Below, piece by piece: positions 54,219-63,196 of a DNA stretch of 64,000 nucleotides (the first letter of the stretch is position 1; each line of letters begins with the position of its first letter). Origin of the DNA: Methylobacterium tarhaniae (GTDB lineage Bacteria > Pseudomonadota > Alphaproteobacteria > Rhizobiales > Beijerinckiaceae); NCBI RefSeq assembly GCF_001043955.1, contig NZ_LABZ01000025.1:1-64000 (forward strand). The letters are read 5' to 3'. The notes beneath the pieces were generated by a model. It made no database searches. It was not told the origin of the DNA and worked only from the letters and a program-made list of their open reading frames with translations. A program made the translations under genes and the position numbers.

Positions 54219-54959
54219 ATGAACCCTCTCATCAAGAAGCTGGAACGCTTTACCCGTCTTTCCGACGAGGACAAGCGCATCCTCCAGCACGCCGCCGCCT
54301 CTCGGCTTCGCAACTTCGAGCCGCGTTGCGACATCATTTCGGAGGGCGAGACGCCGCGCGACGTCAACCTTATCCTTTCGGGATGGGCTTGCCGCTACAA
54401 GCAGTTCGAGGATGGCCGCCGACAGATCGTTGCATTTTTCCTCCCGGGCGACCTATGCGACCTCAACGTCTTCCTCCTGCGTGAGATGGATCATTCCATC
54501 GGCACCCTCGCACCGGTCACGCTGGCTCAGATTTCGCGCGACCTGCTGCAACGGATGCTCGACGCCAACTCGCGCCTTACCCAGGCGCTCTGGTGGGAGA
54601 CCCTGATTACGGCCGCTAATCATCGCGAGTGGGTCGTCAACGTCGGCCAGCGCACCGCGATCGAGCGTGTCGCCCATCTGCTGTGCGAGCTGTTCCACCG
54701 CCTGCGCGCCGTCGGCCTAGTGAGAGAGGGCGGCTACGAGATGCCGATCACCCAGTCCGAGATGGCTGATGCCCTCGGCATATCGGCGGTGCACGTCAAC
54801 CGTACCCTTAGGGAGCTGCGCATCGCAGAGCTGATGACCTGGAAGAGCGGACGCGTCACCATCCTGGACCTTCCTGCTCTCGAAGAAGTCGGGCTGTTCA
54901 ACCCGAACTACCTTCATCTCGATCGCGAGGGCCAGCAGTTCGACGCCCCCGGCACGTAG
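54219..54959 (+). CDS. Crp/Fnr family transcriptional regulator
   Basis: 246 residues from ATG 54219 (GTG 54198 adds seven). The sensor barrel LILSGWACRYKQFEDGRRQI and FFLPGDLCDLNVFL and the winged helix ITQSEMADALGISAVHVNRT place it in the same subfamily as the gene at 16684. No iron-sulfur Cys cluster. It precedes an HWE-type kinase-like gene by 72 bases. Confidence 0.88.
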   Translation: MNPLIKKLERFTRLSDEDKRILQHAAASRLRNFEPRCDIISEGETPRDVNLILSGWACRYKQFEDGRRQIVAFFLPGDLCDLNVFLLREMDHSIGTLAPVTLAQISRDLLQRMLDANSRLTQALWWETLITAANHREWVVNVGQRTAIERVAHLLCELFHRLRAVGLVREGGYEMPITQSEMADALGISAVHVNRTLRELRIAELMTWKSGRVTILDLPALEEVGLFNPNYLHLDREGQQFDAPGT

Positions 54960-55031
54960 CCGAGGTGGAACATACCTCATGTATCCGGTCGTTACCGGGA
55001 TTGCAGGTCGCCGAGACCGAAGGAGTACGGC

Positions 55032-56135
55032 GTGAGTGTTGAGCATCGCCAAGGCCGGACCTGGCCTCAGGACGGCGGCGAGACTGGAGCGCTGATCCGG
55101 GCACGGGATTGGTCGGCTGAGCCACTCGGCGCTCCGGCCTCGTGGCCGAGTGCCCTTCGGACCACCGTCGACCTGGTCCTGCGCACGCCGGTTCCGATGG
55201 TCCTGGGCTGGGGGCCTCGTGGCTTCCTTGTTGGCAACGACGCTGCTGCCGCCTTGACCAGCACGAGGATGTCGGAGTTGGTCGGCACCCGGCTGGAGGA
55301 GGTCTGGCCGGAGCTGGCCGGGGATGCAGCTGATCCGCTCAGGGCGGCGCTTGCTGGCAGAGCCACTGAGTTGAGCGGTGTGGCGCTCGGGCCGACACGG
55401 GCCCGGCTCGACCTGACCTGCTCCCCGCTCGTCGACGAGAGTGACGAACCCGTCGGCATGCTGATGATCCTGCGCGACGCTAGCCCAGCCTCCGCGCGGA
55501 CAACGGATCGGGACCGGGCCGGCGTGTCCGAGTTGAGGCGCCAGATCCGCAACACCCTTGGCGTCACCCGCGCGGTGGTAAGACGCAGCATCCAGACGAG
55601 CGACACGCTGGAGGAACTCGCCCTCCATCTCGATGGCCGCCTCGACGCGATCGCGCGCGTGCAGTCCATCTTCGGCGGCGAACCGGCGGTCGGTGCCGAC
55701 GTGTCGTTGGTGGTGGCCGAGGAGCTGCTCGCCAATCGAATCCGCGAGGGCGAGCAGGTGACGCTGACCGGGCCGGACGTGCGCCTGCCGCAGCGGCTGG
55801 GCGAGCGACTGGGTCTGGCCATCCATGAGCTGGCCATCAACGCCTTCGAGCACGGCGCGCTCGCCCTGCCGGCCGGGCGGATCGCCATCAGCTGGCAGGT
55901 GGACGAAGCGACTCCGCGCCGGCTGGTTCTCACCTGGAAGGAAAGTGGCGGCTTGACCCTCGTGGGAGCGCCTCAGCGCACGGGCTTCGGCGCCGAACTG
56001 CTCCTGAAGACGCTGCCCTACGAACTCAAGGCCGAGGTCGCCTGGGAGGTTGAGCCGGGCGGTCTGCGCTGCGTGATCGCCCTGCCTCTTCCGCCACGCG
56101 ACGCGCCTCAGGCGAGGAGCGCTTCGGCGACCTGA
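55032..56135 (+). CDS. HWE-type sensor kinase-like protein lacking the phospho-acceptor His
   Basis: 367 residues from GTG 55032. A PAS domain (DWSAEPLGAPASWPSALR, GFLVGNDAAAAL) is followed by a degenerate dimerisation helix: SELRRQIRNTLGV, where related kinases have ELxHRxxNxL. Arg170 thus replaces the phosphorylated His and Gln171 the Arg. The ATPase core is kept (AIHELAINAFEHGAL with Asn270, LVLTWKESGG with the W-x-E mark, RTGFGAELL). It may bind ATP without autophosphorylating and act on partner kinases. Its 3' end overlaps the convergent response regulator by 28 bases. Confidence 0.82.
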   Translation: MSVEHRQGRTWPQDGGETGALIRARDWSAEPLGAPASWPSALRTTVDLVLRTPVPMVLGWGPRGFLVGNDAAAALTSTRMSELVGTRLEEVWPELAGDAADPLRAALAGRATELSGVALGPTRARLDLTCSPLVDESDEPVGMLMILRDASPASARTTDRDRAGVSELRRQIRNTLGVTRAVVRRSIQTSDTLEELALHLDGRLDAIARVQSIFGGEPAVGADVSLVVAEELLANRIREGEQVTLTGPDVRLPQRLGERLGLAIHELAINAFEHGALALPAGRIAISWQVDEATPRRLVLTWKESGGLTLVGAPQRTGFGAELLLKTLPYELKAEVAWEVEPGGLRCVIALPLPPRDAPQARSASAT

Positions 56136-56470
56136 CCAGCGACGACGGGCTTGCCGAAGAACCGCGCCCGCGCGTAGCGCTTCGGGATCGTCTCCTGGTC
56201 GTAGCCGGTGGCGAACACGAACGGGATCCCGCGGGCTTCCAGCGCGTCGGCAACGACGTAGGCCATCTCACCCTGCAGGTTGATGTCGAGCACGGCGCCG
56301 TCGAGGCGTGCCGATGCATCGATCAGGTCGAGAGCCTCCTCCACGCTCGGCACCGGGCCGACCACTTCGGCGCCGCGGCTCTCGAACACCTCCGTGAGCT
56401 CCTGAGCCAGGAAGTACTCGTCCTCGACCAGGAGCACGCGGTAGCCGGCTGATGGGTCCGTCGATGTCAT
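56108..56470 (-). CDS. single-domain response regulator
   Basis: 120 residues, receiver domain only. The acidic pair is in VLLVEDEYFLA, the phospho-acceptor Asp in LDGAVLDINLQGE, the Thr in FVFATGYD and the Lys in FFGKPV. There is no output domain, so it would pass phosphate on or titrate a kinase. Its ATG overlaps the stop of the large PAS kinase (ATGA at 56467-56470), so the two are a cognate pair. Confidence 0.9.
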   Translation of the reverse strand: MTSTDPSAGYRVLLVEDEYFLAQELTEVFESRGAEVVGPVPSVEEALDLIDASARLDGAVLDINLQGEMAYVVADALEARGIPFVFATGYDQETIPKRYARARFFGKPVVAGQVAEALLA

Positions 56471-59400
56471 GATGAAGGCCTTTCCCGTCTGGGCGGTCGG
56501 GTGAGCGGCAGGTCGAGAGAGCAGCGCACCCCATCCTCGCCCAGCTCGTAGTGCGTCCGGGCCTTGAGCGCGTAGGGCAGCGCCCGCTCGATCAGCTCCC
56601 GGCCATAGCCGCGTCGGGACGGCTCTGCCTTAACCTGAATTGGCGCGCGCCCGTGCTCGTTCCATTCCACGATCAGGCGCGGCTCCTCGCCATCCGGCTG
56701 ATGCGTCGACCAGGTCACCTCCAGGCGGCCTTGCTCGGCCGCGAGAGCGCCGTACTTGCGGGCGTTGGTGGCGAGTTCGTGCAGCGCCAGCGCGAGGGTC
56801 TGCACGATCGAACTGCGCAGCCTGACGTCCGGTCCGTCGAGCCGGATGCGATCACCCATGGTGCTCCCGCCCAACGCATCGAGCGAGGTCCGAACCAACT
56901 CGCCGATGGTGATGCGCGGCTGCCCCGAGCGGGAGAGCAGAGCATTGACCCGCGCGAGCGCGTCCAGGCGTTGGCCGAACTGCTCCTTGAAGGAAGCCAG
57001 CGAGCCGCTCCGCTTCAGGGTCTCCTGGAGGAGGGATTTGACCACGCCGAGGAGGTTGCGGGTGCGGTGCTGCAGTTCGACGACCAGAATCTCCTGACGC
57101 TCCTGCAACTCCTTCAGCTGCTGCACGTCGGTCGTCGTGCCGAGCCACTCGACGATGCCGCCGCTTTCGTTGCGAACCGGCGCGGAGCGGGTGTGGTGCC
57201 AGAGGTACGCGCCGTCCGAAGCTCTCCGAACCCGGTACTCGACGCTGATCGATTCAGTCTGACCGGCCTGCCTCCAGGCCGCCATGGCGGCTTCACGGTC
57301 ATCACGGTGGACAACCTCAAGCCAACCGAAGCCGAGGCTCGCCTCCAGGCTCTGGCCCGTGAAGGCCTGCCATTGCGGGCTCGACCAAGTCCAGTGGCCC
57401 ATATCCCCCGACCGCCAGACGAGCTGCGGCATCCCTTCGGCAAGCGTGCGCAGCCTCTTTTCACTGTCAGCCAGGGCCTGCTGCATCCGCCGGGGCCCGG
57501 TGACGTCTTGACCGATCTTGATGAACTCGCGTGCCTGACTGTCCACATCGACCAGAGGCTGGGTGGAACCGTTGATGAAGATGCGTGTCCCGTCCTTTCG
57601 CAGATGTTCTCGGACGTTCGGAGCCACCCCCTCGCGGACTGCCGTTTCCAGCTCCTTCTGAGGCTGCCTGTTGGCGACGTCTTCCGGCACGAAGGTCAGC
57701 TCGACCGACCGGCCCAGGATCTCGGCTTCCGACCAGCCGTAAACAGCGGCAGCGCCGGCCGGCCATGAGGTGATGATGCCATCCCGATCGATGGTGAAGA
57801 TCGCGTAGTCGCGCACGCTCTCCACCAGGAGCCGGAATCGCGCCTCGCTCTCGCGCAGCGCCCGCTCGTGCCGTTTGCGATCGGTGATGTCGAAGACGAG
57901 AGCGTGGAAACCGTCGACCTCGCCGGCTTCATTGCGATGCGGGACGTAGTTTTCCTCCGTCGTGCCCCAGAGCGTCGGGTCGGCAGCTCGCCAACCCTCG
58001 TCCTCGAAGCGGACCTGCTCACCAGCCAGCGCCCTCTCCATCCACGGTCGCAGGTTGGCGAAGATCTGGTCACCGGCGACCTCAGCGACGGTGCGGCCGA
58101 GGATCTCGTCCTTCGGCTTCCTGAAGAAGCGAACGAACTCCTCGTTGACCACGCGGTAGCGAAACTCGCGGTCGTAGAAGCCGATCATCGCCGGAACGTT
58201 GTCGGTGATGATCCGCAGTTCCTCCTCGCGCCGCCGCAGCGCCTCCTCGGCTGCTTTACGCTCGCTGATGTCGAGGTTGATGCCGGACCAGCGGCGGATC
58301 GATCCGTCGCTCCCCTTGAGGGGCACAGCGCGCACGTTGGTCCAGCTCCAGCCGCCACCTGCCTGTCTCAAACGGAACTCGGCATCGACGTTCCGACCCG
58401 CGGCGACGGCCGCTTGCCACTGCCGCTCGGCGAAGGCGCGATCGTCGGGATGGATCGCGTCCAGCCATCCATACCCCAGCCATTCCTCCAGCGTCTGGCC
58501 CGTATAGGCGCGCCAGCTCGGGCTGTCGGCCACGACCACCCCGTCGGCATCCGCGTCCCACACGGCTTGAGCCATGCCCTGCACCAGCCCGCGGAAGCGC
58601 TCCTCGCTCTCGTCTATCCGCGCCTGCGCGACCTGCGCCTGGAGGCGAAGCAGTTCCTGCTGCGCCGCCTTCCAGTCGGAGATGTCCTTCGTCGTCGTCG
58701 CCACTCCGTCCCCAAGCTTCACGACCGACTGGTAGAACCAGCCGTCGAACTGCTCATGCACGTAATGCCGCTCGTCCTGTTCCGGCCTGCCCGTCTCGGT
58801 CACTCGCTTGAAGGCGTCGAAGATACCTTCCACGACCACGCCCGGATTGCGCCGGAGCAGGCTTTCACCATTGACCTTGCCGTACCGGCTCTCCGAGGTG
58901 TGGTTGTTCAGCACCCAGCGGAAATCGATGATCTCCCCTTCTTCGTTGCGGATCGCCACAAACACCTGGATCATGTCTGTCGAGGCATCCATCGTCGCCT
59001 GAAGCAGGTCGCGGCTCTCGTGAAGCTCCGTTGTGCGCTCACGGACCTGATGTTCCAATTCAGCCCGGTGTTGCTCCTCGACCTGGCGCAGTCTTTGTTG
59101 TGCATCGTGTCGCGCGGTGACATCGGTGCCTGTACCGAACCACTCGACGATCTCGCCACCCGCGCCAAGGATCGGGACGGCCCGCGACAGGACCCAGCCG
59201 ACCCCGCCGTTGGCAAGGCGAACACGGTGCTCCAACTCGAAGAGCGACGTTGTTCGGATCGCCTCGTCGATGGCCGCGAAGATCACCGGCCTGTCTTCGG
59301 GCAGGAGGTACATCTCGGCCCAGTGCTCAGCCGACTCGACCGTATCGGCCAACACGCTCCGGCCGGACAGCTCGTACATCTGCCGCCAGTCTGGGCTCAT

Positions 59401-61578
59401 GCGATACAGCATAGTGGCGCCGGCTGTGACGAGCGCGCGGAATCTCTCCTCGCTTCGACGCAACGATGCCTCGATGCGGGAGCGCTCCATGGCCGCCCAG
59501 GTTCGCTCGGCGGCTTCCTCGACGAGGGCGATCTCGCCAGGGCTCCAGCGACGCGGACGAGACGAGACCGCCGCCATCGAGCAGAGCGGGCTCTTCTCCC
59601 CCCGCCGCACCGTCGAGGCCACCATGGCGCGCATGCCCAGAGCCCTGCTGCTGGCACGCTCGGCCTCCGACAGGCCGCGCCTCTCGAAATCGTCCTCGAT
59701 CACGAACGTCTTGTCGAGCACCTGCTCGTAGGCGTCGGGAAAGTCCGACAGGCGAACCTTGGCTGGAAGGGGAGGGACGGTGTCGTTACCGACTTGATAG
59801 GGAAAGTCCGCCTCGTCGTCGGCCGGCCTGTAGTACGTGATGTAGCAGCGATCGAGCCGCAGATGGTCGAGGAGCATGGTGAGGGCGCTCTTCGCGATCG
59901 CATCCGCGTCCGGCTCCGCCCGCAGGGTGTCGGAGAACTTGAGCAGGAATGCCTGTCGCGTCTCGCTCTCGCGCAACACCATTTCCGCAGCGACGCTGGC
60001 CGTGATGTCCGCCGAGACCCCGACATGGCCGAGATAGCTGCCATCATCGTCGAAGAGCGGCCGCGCGAAGTTCTCGAACCAGCGCCACTGTCCGTCGTAG
60101 CGCCGGAGCCGAGTCCGGTCCCGCCATGCCCGGCGTTCATGCACCGCCGCCAGATACCCGGCGACGTAGTCCTCGACGTCGTCGGGGTGGATGAGCCTGT
60201 GCCAGCCCGCGCCGCGGATCGCGTCCGCCGGCTCGCCCGTGAAGTCGAGGAAATGCGCGTTGATGAAGAGGTTCTCGCCCTTCTCGTCGTTGCGCCAGAT
60301 CAGGGCAGGGGCTGTGTCGGCGAACGCGCGGAACCGCGCCTCGCTGTGTCGAAGCGCCTCCTCCGCGTCCTTGCGCGCGGTCACGTCGCTTGCCGTGCCG
60401 AGCCACTCGCGGATGTCGCCCGCGCCGTCTAGCAGCGGCACGGCCCGTGACAATTTCCAGCCGAGGCTCCCGTCCGTGCGCCGGACGCGGTGCTCCAGCT
60501 CGAACATGGTTTTGGATCGGATCGCGTCCTGAATGGCCGCCGTCACCTGCGACCGGTCGGCCGGGTGAATGTAGGCTTTCAGCCACTCGGCGCCCAGGCT
60601 CGCCGTGTCGGCGAGGAAGCCCCGACCGTCGAGCTGCCGCATCTCGCTCCAGTCCGGGCTCATGCGGTAGATGACGTCGGAGCTTGCGGTCACGAAGGCG
60701 CGGAACCGTTCCTCGCTCTCATGAACGCGCTCCTCGGCGCGCTTGCGCGCGAGAATATCCTTGAACAAAACGCCGACCTGCCGCTGCTCGGGCGGCCCGA
60801 TGCGGAATGCGTAGACGTCGTACCAGCGTCCGAGCGCCTCGGCACGATCCTCGAAGCGTTCCGGCTGTCCGGTGCGTGCGATCCGGCCGTATGTCTCAAA
60901 CCAATGCGCCTCAAGATCGGGCGCCAGCGCCTTGATGGTTTTTCCGACCGCGTCCGTCAGGCCCGTCTGCTGCTCGAAGGCCGCGTTCACGGACAAGAAT
61001 CGGTAGTCGACCGGATCTCCCGCATCATCGAACAGGACCTCGATGGTGCAGAAGCCTTCGTCGATGGCGTTGAAAATGTGGCGGTATCGAGCCTCGCTCG
61101 CCCGCAGCAGAGCCGCCGAGCGTGCACGCTCCCCGAGTTCGACCCCGGTCATATGGACGTAGGCGACTCCCCCGTCCGCCTCACGCACGGGCATGAGCAG
61201 GGCATCGAAGATCTCGGTCGCCTCTCCCTCGCCGCGTGTATCGAGCGGCTGCCCCGCGACCTGCACGGTCTCGCCCGCGAAGGCCCGCTCGTAGAAGGGA
61301 GCAACCGTCGCCCAGCCCTCCGGGAAGGTCTGCTGGAGCGGTCGCCCGAGGGCCGCAGGGTGATGGTCGCCGTAGAGCGCGGCGGCGGCATCGTTGTAGA
61401 CGAGGATGCCGTCCCGACCGCACGACAGGGTCGAGACCAGCGGACAGGCGAGCACCTGCTCGACCATCAGCTTGAGACGGTCCGACCATGTGGCGATGGA
61501 GCCGAGCGGCGTGGCGGCCCAGTCGAACGTGCGGATGCGCTCGGCCATCTCACCGGCACCGTAAGGCCAGTCCGTCAC
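56467..61578 (-). CDS. giant multi-PAS HWE/HRxxN sensor histidine kinase
   Basis: 1703 residues, cytosolic, no membrane segment. About ten PAS units run from residue 1 to 1500, one GAF-like unit lies at roughly 540-700 (LTMLLDHLRLDRCYITYY), and a coiled coil near 840-870. The PAS units near 290 and 705 are near-copies (both contain YRMSPDW and FELEHRVR), showing internal duplication. The kinase end has the H-box VVELQHRTRNLLGVV (HRxxN), N-box HELATNARKYGAL, VEWNEHG and RRGYGRELI. HRxxN kinases commonly feed the PhyR general stress pathway. The coupled single-domain regulator is its likely partner. Confidence 0.9.
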   Translation of the reverse strand: MTDWPYGAGEMAERIRTFDWAATPLGSIATWSDRLKLMVEQVLACPLVSTLSCGRDGILVYNDAAAALYGDHHPAALGRPLQQTFPEGWATVAPFYERAFAGETVQVAGQPLDTRGEGEATEIFDALLMPVREADGGVAYVHMTGVELGERARSAALLRASEARYRHIFNAIDEGFCTIEVLFDDAGDPVDYRFLSVNAAFEQQTGLTDAVGKTIKALAPDLEAHWFETYGRIARTGQPERFEDRAEALGRWYDVYAFRIGPPEQRQVGVLFKDILARKRAEERVHESEERFRAFVTASSDVIYRMSPDWSEMRQLDGRGFLADTASLGAEWLKAYIHPADRSQVTAAIQDAIRSKTMFELEHRVRRTDGSLGWKLSRAVPLLDGAGDIREWLGTASDVTARKDAEEALRHSEARFRAFADTAPALIWRNDEKGENLFINAHFLDFTGEPADAIRGAGWHRLIHPDDVEDYVAGYLAAVHERRAWRDRTRLRRYDGQWRWFENFARPLFDDDGSYLGHVGVSADITASVAAEMVLRESETRQAFLLKFSDTLRAEPDADAIAKSALTMLLDHLRLDRCYITYYRPADDEADFPYQVGNDTVPPLPAKVRLSDFPDAYEQVLDKTFVIEDDFERRGLSEAERASSRALGMRAMVASTVRRGEKSPLCSMAAVSSRPRRWSPGEIALVEEAAERTWAAMERSRIEASLRRSEERFRALVTAGATMLYRMSPDWRQMYELSGRSVLADTVESAEHWAEMYLLPEDRPVIFAAIDEAIRTTSLFELEHRVRLANGGVGWVLSRAVPILGAGGEIVEWFGTGTDVTARHDAQQRLRQVEEQHRAELEHQVRERTTELHESRDLLQATMDASTDMIQVFVAIRNEEGEIIDFRWVLNNHTSESRYGKVNGESLLRRNPGVVVEGIFDAFKRVTETGRPEQDERHYVHEQFDGWFYQSVVKLGDGVATTTKDISDWKAAQQELLRLQAQVAQARIDESEERFRGLVQGMAQAVWDADADGVVVADSPSWRAYTGQTLEEWLGYGWLDAIHPDDRAFAERQWQAAVAAGRNVDAEFRLRQAGGGWSWTNVRAVPLKGSDGSIRRWSGINLDISERKAAEEALRRREEELRIITDNVPAMIGFYDREFRYRVVNEEFVRFFRKPKDEILGRTVAEVAGDQIFANLRPWMERALAGEQVRFEDEGWRAADPTLWGTTEENYVPHRNEAGEVDGFHALVFDITDRKRHERALRESEARFRLLVESVRDYAIFTIDRDGIITSWPAGAAAVYGWSEAEILGRSVELTFVPEDVANRQPQKELETAVREGVAPNVREHLRKDGTRIFINGSTQPLVDVDSQAREFIKIGQDVTGPRRMQQALADSEKRLRTLAEGMPQLVWRSGDMGHWTWSSPQWQAFTGQSLEASLGFGWLEVVHRDDREAAMAAWRQAGQTESISVEYRVRRASDGAYLWHHTRSAPVRNESGGIVEWLGTTTDVQQLKELQERQEILVVELQHRTRNLLGVVKSLLQETLKRSGSLASFKEQFGQRLDALARVNALLSRSGQPRITIGELVRTSLDALGGSTMGDRIRLDGPDVRLRSSIVQTLALALHELATNARKYGALAAEQGRLEVTWSTHQPDGEEPRLIVEWNEHGRAPIQVKAEPSRRGYGRELIERALPYALKARTHYELGEDGVRCSLDLPLTRPPRRERPSS

Positions 61579-62231
61579 CGCATCGTGCTCCTGTCGTGTT
61601 CAGCCATGACGGTCAGCGAAGCTACGAGCCTTGGCAGGACCCAAGCCCAGCCGCACCCGGCAGCGTCCCGGACCCATCGACCTTGCCGGCAGCCTCGTTC
61701 ATGCAGACGCCAGCCATGCCATCGTACAGCGATTGAGCAACCAGTGGGCGATTCAGTCGACGACCCCTCTGACGACCTGTGCGTCCAGCCATGATCAACT
61801 TCGTTCGATGTTGATGTATGTTTATATCTGAGGGAAAATATTCAGGAAAGCTCGCGAAGCGGCCGGAGCTGGCCCAAGCAGCGGCCGTTGGCCCGATCGG
61901 AGCGGGGCTGAACCGGAATGGTTCATGGCGGAGAATTGTGCGGATCCCTGCTCCCCGTCGTCGGAGGGGGATCGCCGGCTGGGAAGCCGTTCGGCCGTCG
62001 CGCATGTCCAGGAGGCACTCCTCGAACCAATGCATGACCCATGCGTTTGCGATCGATCCCCTCCATACTGGCTTGGGGTATAATGAAGGATCAGGGAGGT
62101 CTTCCGGAGGTGACGTGTCAGCACGGGCCGCAGGCCGGAGAATTCATCGTTAGAGGCGATCGGTGTGCCGGTTCGGACAGTCGGCCCTGCGTTGGGTGCC
62201 CCATCCGCCCGACCGGACAAGCGGATTGCCG
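61579..62231. other. intergenic region
   Basis: About 650 bases between the PAS kinase (leftward) and the methyltransferase (rightward). 61790-61855 is AT-rich (TTGATGTATGTTTATATC) and likely holds the kinase promoter. Several open frames are present but none looks like a protein. Confidence 0.45.
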
Positions 62232-63194
62232 ATGACGGTGCCAAATCCATTCCTGCTTCCGGGAAACGAGGCGGCGCTCCTCGCCCTCGTCGAGGCCGTG
62301 CGGGCGACCGGCTACGCCTTCACCACGGTGACGCCCGCCACGCACGAGATGGTGAATCGCCGATCCGGCAACGCCGAGGCACGCGACCTCCGCGACGTCC
62401 TCGGCTGGAGCCGGCCGTTCCGGCCGGATCTGCTGCCGGGACAGATCTTCGGCCTTATGCAGGAGTCCGGCGCAGCCGTACCCGACGGCGCGCTGTGGCG
62501 GCCGACGATCCGCCTGTCGAGCCTCGACGGCGAGCTGTTCCTGCACTCGGCCTTCCCGCCGCTCGCCGCCGACGCCGTGTTCTTCGGGCCCGATACCGTC
62601 CGGTTCATCCGGGCGGTGACGGCGCATCTGAGGACCCGCACAACACCCCCGCACCGCGTCGTCGATCTCGGTTGCGGTTCGGGCGCGGCCGGGATCGTGG
62701 TGGCCAAGCGGGCGCCCGCAGCCGAGGTCACGCTCGTCGACATCAACGAGGCGGCCCTGCGCGCGGCCGCCCTGAACGCCCGCGCGGCCGGAATCGCCTC
62801 GGTCGTGCCGCGGGCGAGCGACCTGCTCTCGGACGTCGCGGGCGAGTTCGACCTGATCGTCTCGAACCCTCCCTTCATGATCGACCCCGCCGGGCGCGCC
62901 TACCGGGACGGCGGCGGCGAGAACGGGTCGGGCCTGCCCCTAGCGGTGGTCAAAGCGGCGACGCGCCGGCTCGCGCCAGGCGGCGCGCTGGTCCTGTTTA
63001 GCGGAACCGCCATCGTCGCGGGCCGGGACGCCTTCCGCGAGGCGGCGGAACGCCTGTGCGCCGAGGCCGGTCTGGCTTGCGCCTACGACGAGGTCGATCC
63101 CGACGTCTATGGCGAGGAGCTCGCGGGCCCGGCCTACGCGGCGGCGGACCGTATCGCGCTCGCCGTGCTGACGGCGACGCGGCCGACGACCTGA
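62232..63194 (+). CDS. class I SAM-dependent methyltransferase (PrmC/HemK-like)
   Basis: 320 residues from ATG 62232 (GTG 62163 adds unconserved sequence). The SAM site is VVDLGCGSGAAGIVVAKRAP with VTLVDINEAAL, and the active-site loop is DLIVSNPPFMID, the NPPF/NPPY motif of glutamine and nucleic-acid N-methyltransferases. A 140-residue N-terminal domain precedes it. It is two bases from an EgtD-like gene and so is probably co-translated with it. Confidence 0.83.
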   Translation: MTVPNPFLLPGNEAALLALVEAVRATGYAFTTVTPATHEMVNRRSGNAEARDLRDVLGWSRPFRPDLLPGQIFGLMQESGAAVPDGALWRPTIRLSSLDGELFLHSAFPPLAADAVFFGPDTVRFIRAVTAHLRTRTTPPHRVVDLGCGSGAAGIVVAKRAPAAEVTLVDINEAALRAAALNARAAGIASVVPRASDLLSDVAGEFDLIVSNPPFMIDPAGRAYRDGGGENGSGLPLAVVKAATRRLAPGGALVLFSGTAIVAGRDAFREAAERLCAEAGLACAYDEVDPDVYGEELAGPAYAAADRIALAVLTATRPTT

Positions 63195-63196
63195 CG

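Noticed and set aside
54967-54993. GGAAC-N18-CGTT upstream of the His-less kinase gene
   Set aside because: Spacing is 18 bases, outside the usual range.
57868-60432. 854-codon plus-strand ORF
   Set aside because: Antisense shadow of the giant PAS kinase; composition is Arg/Ala/His-rich with no domain motif. High GC leaves few stops on the opposite strand.
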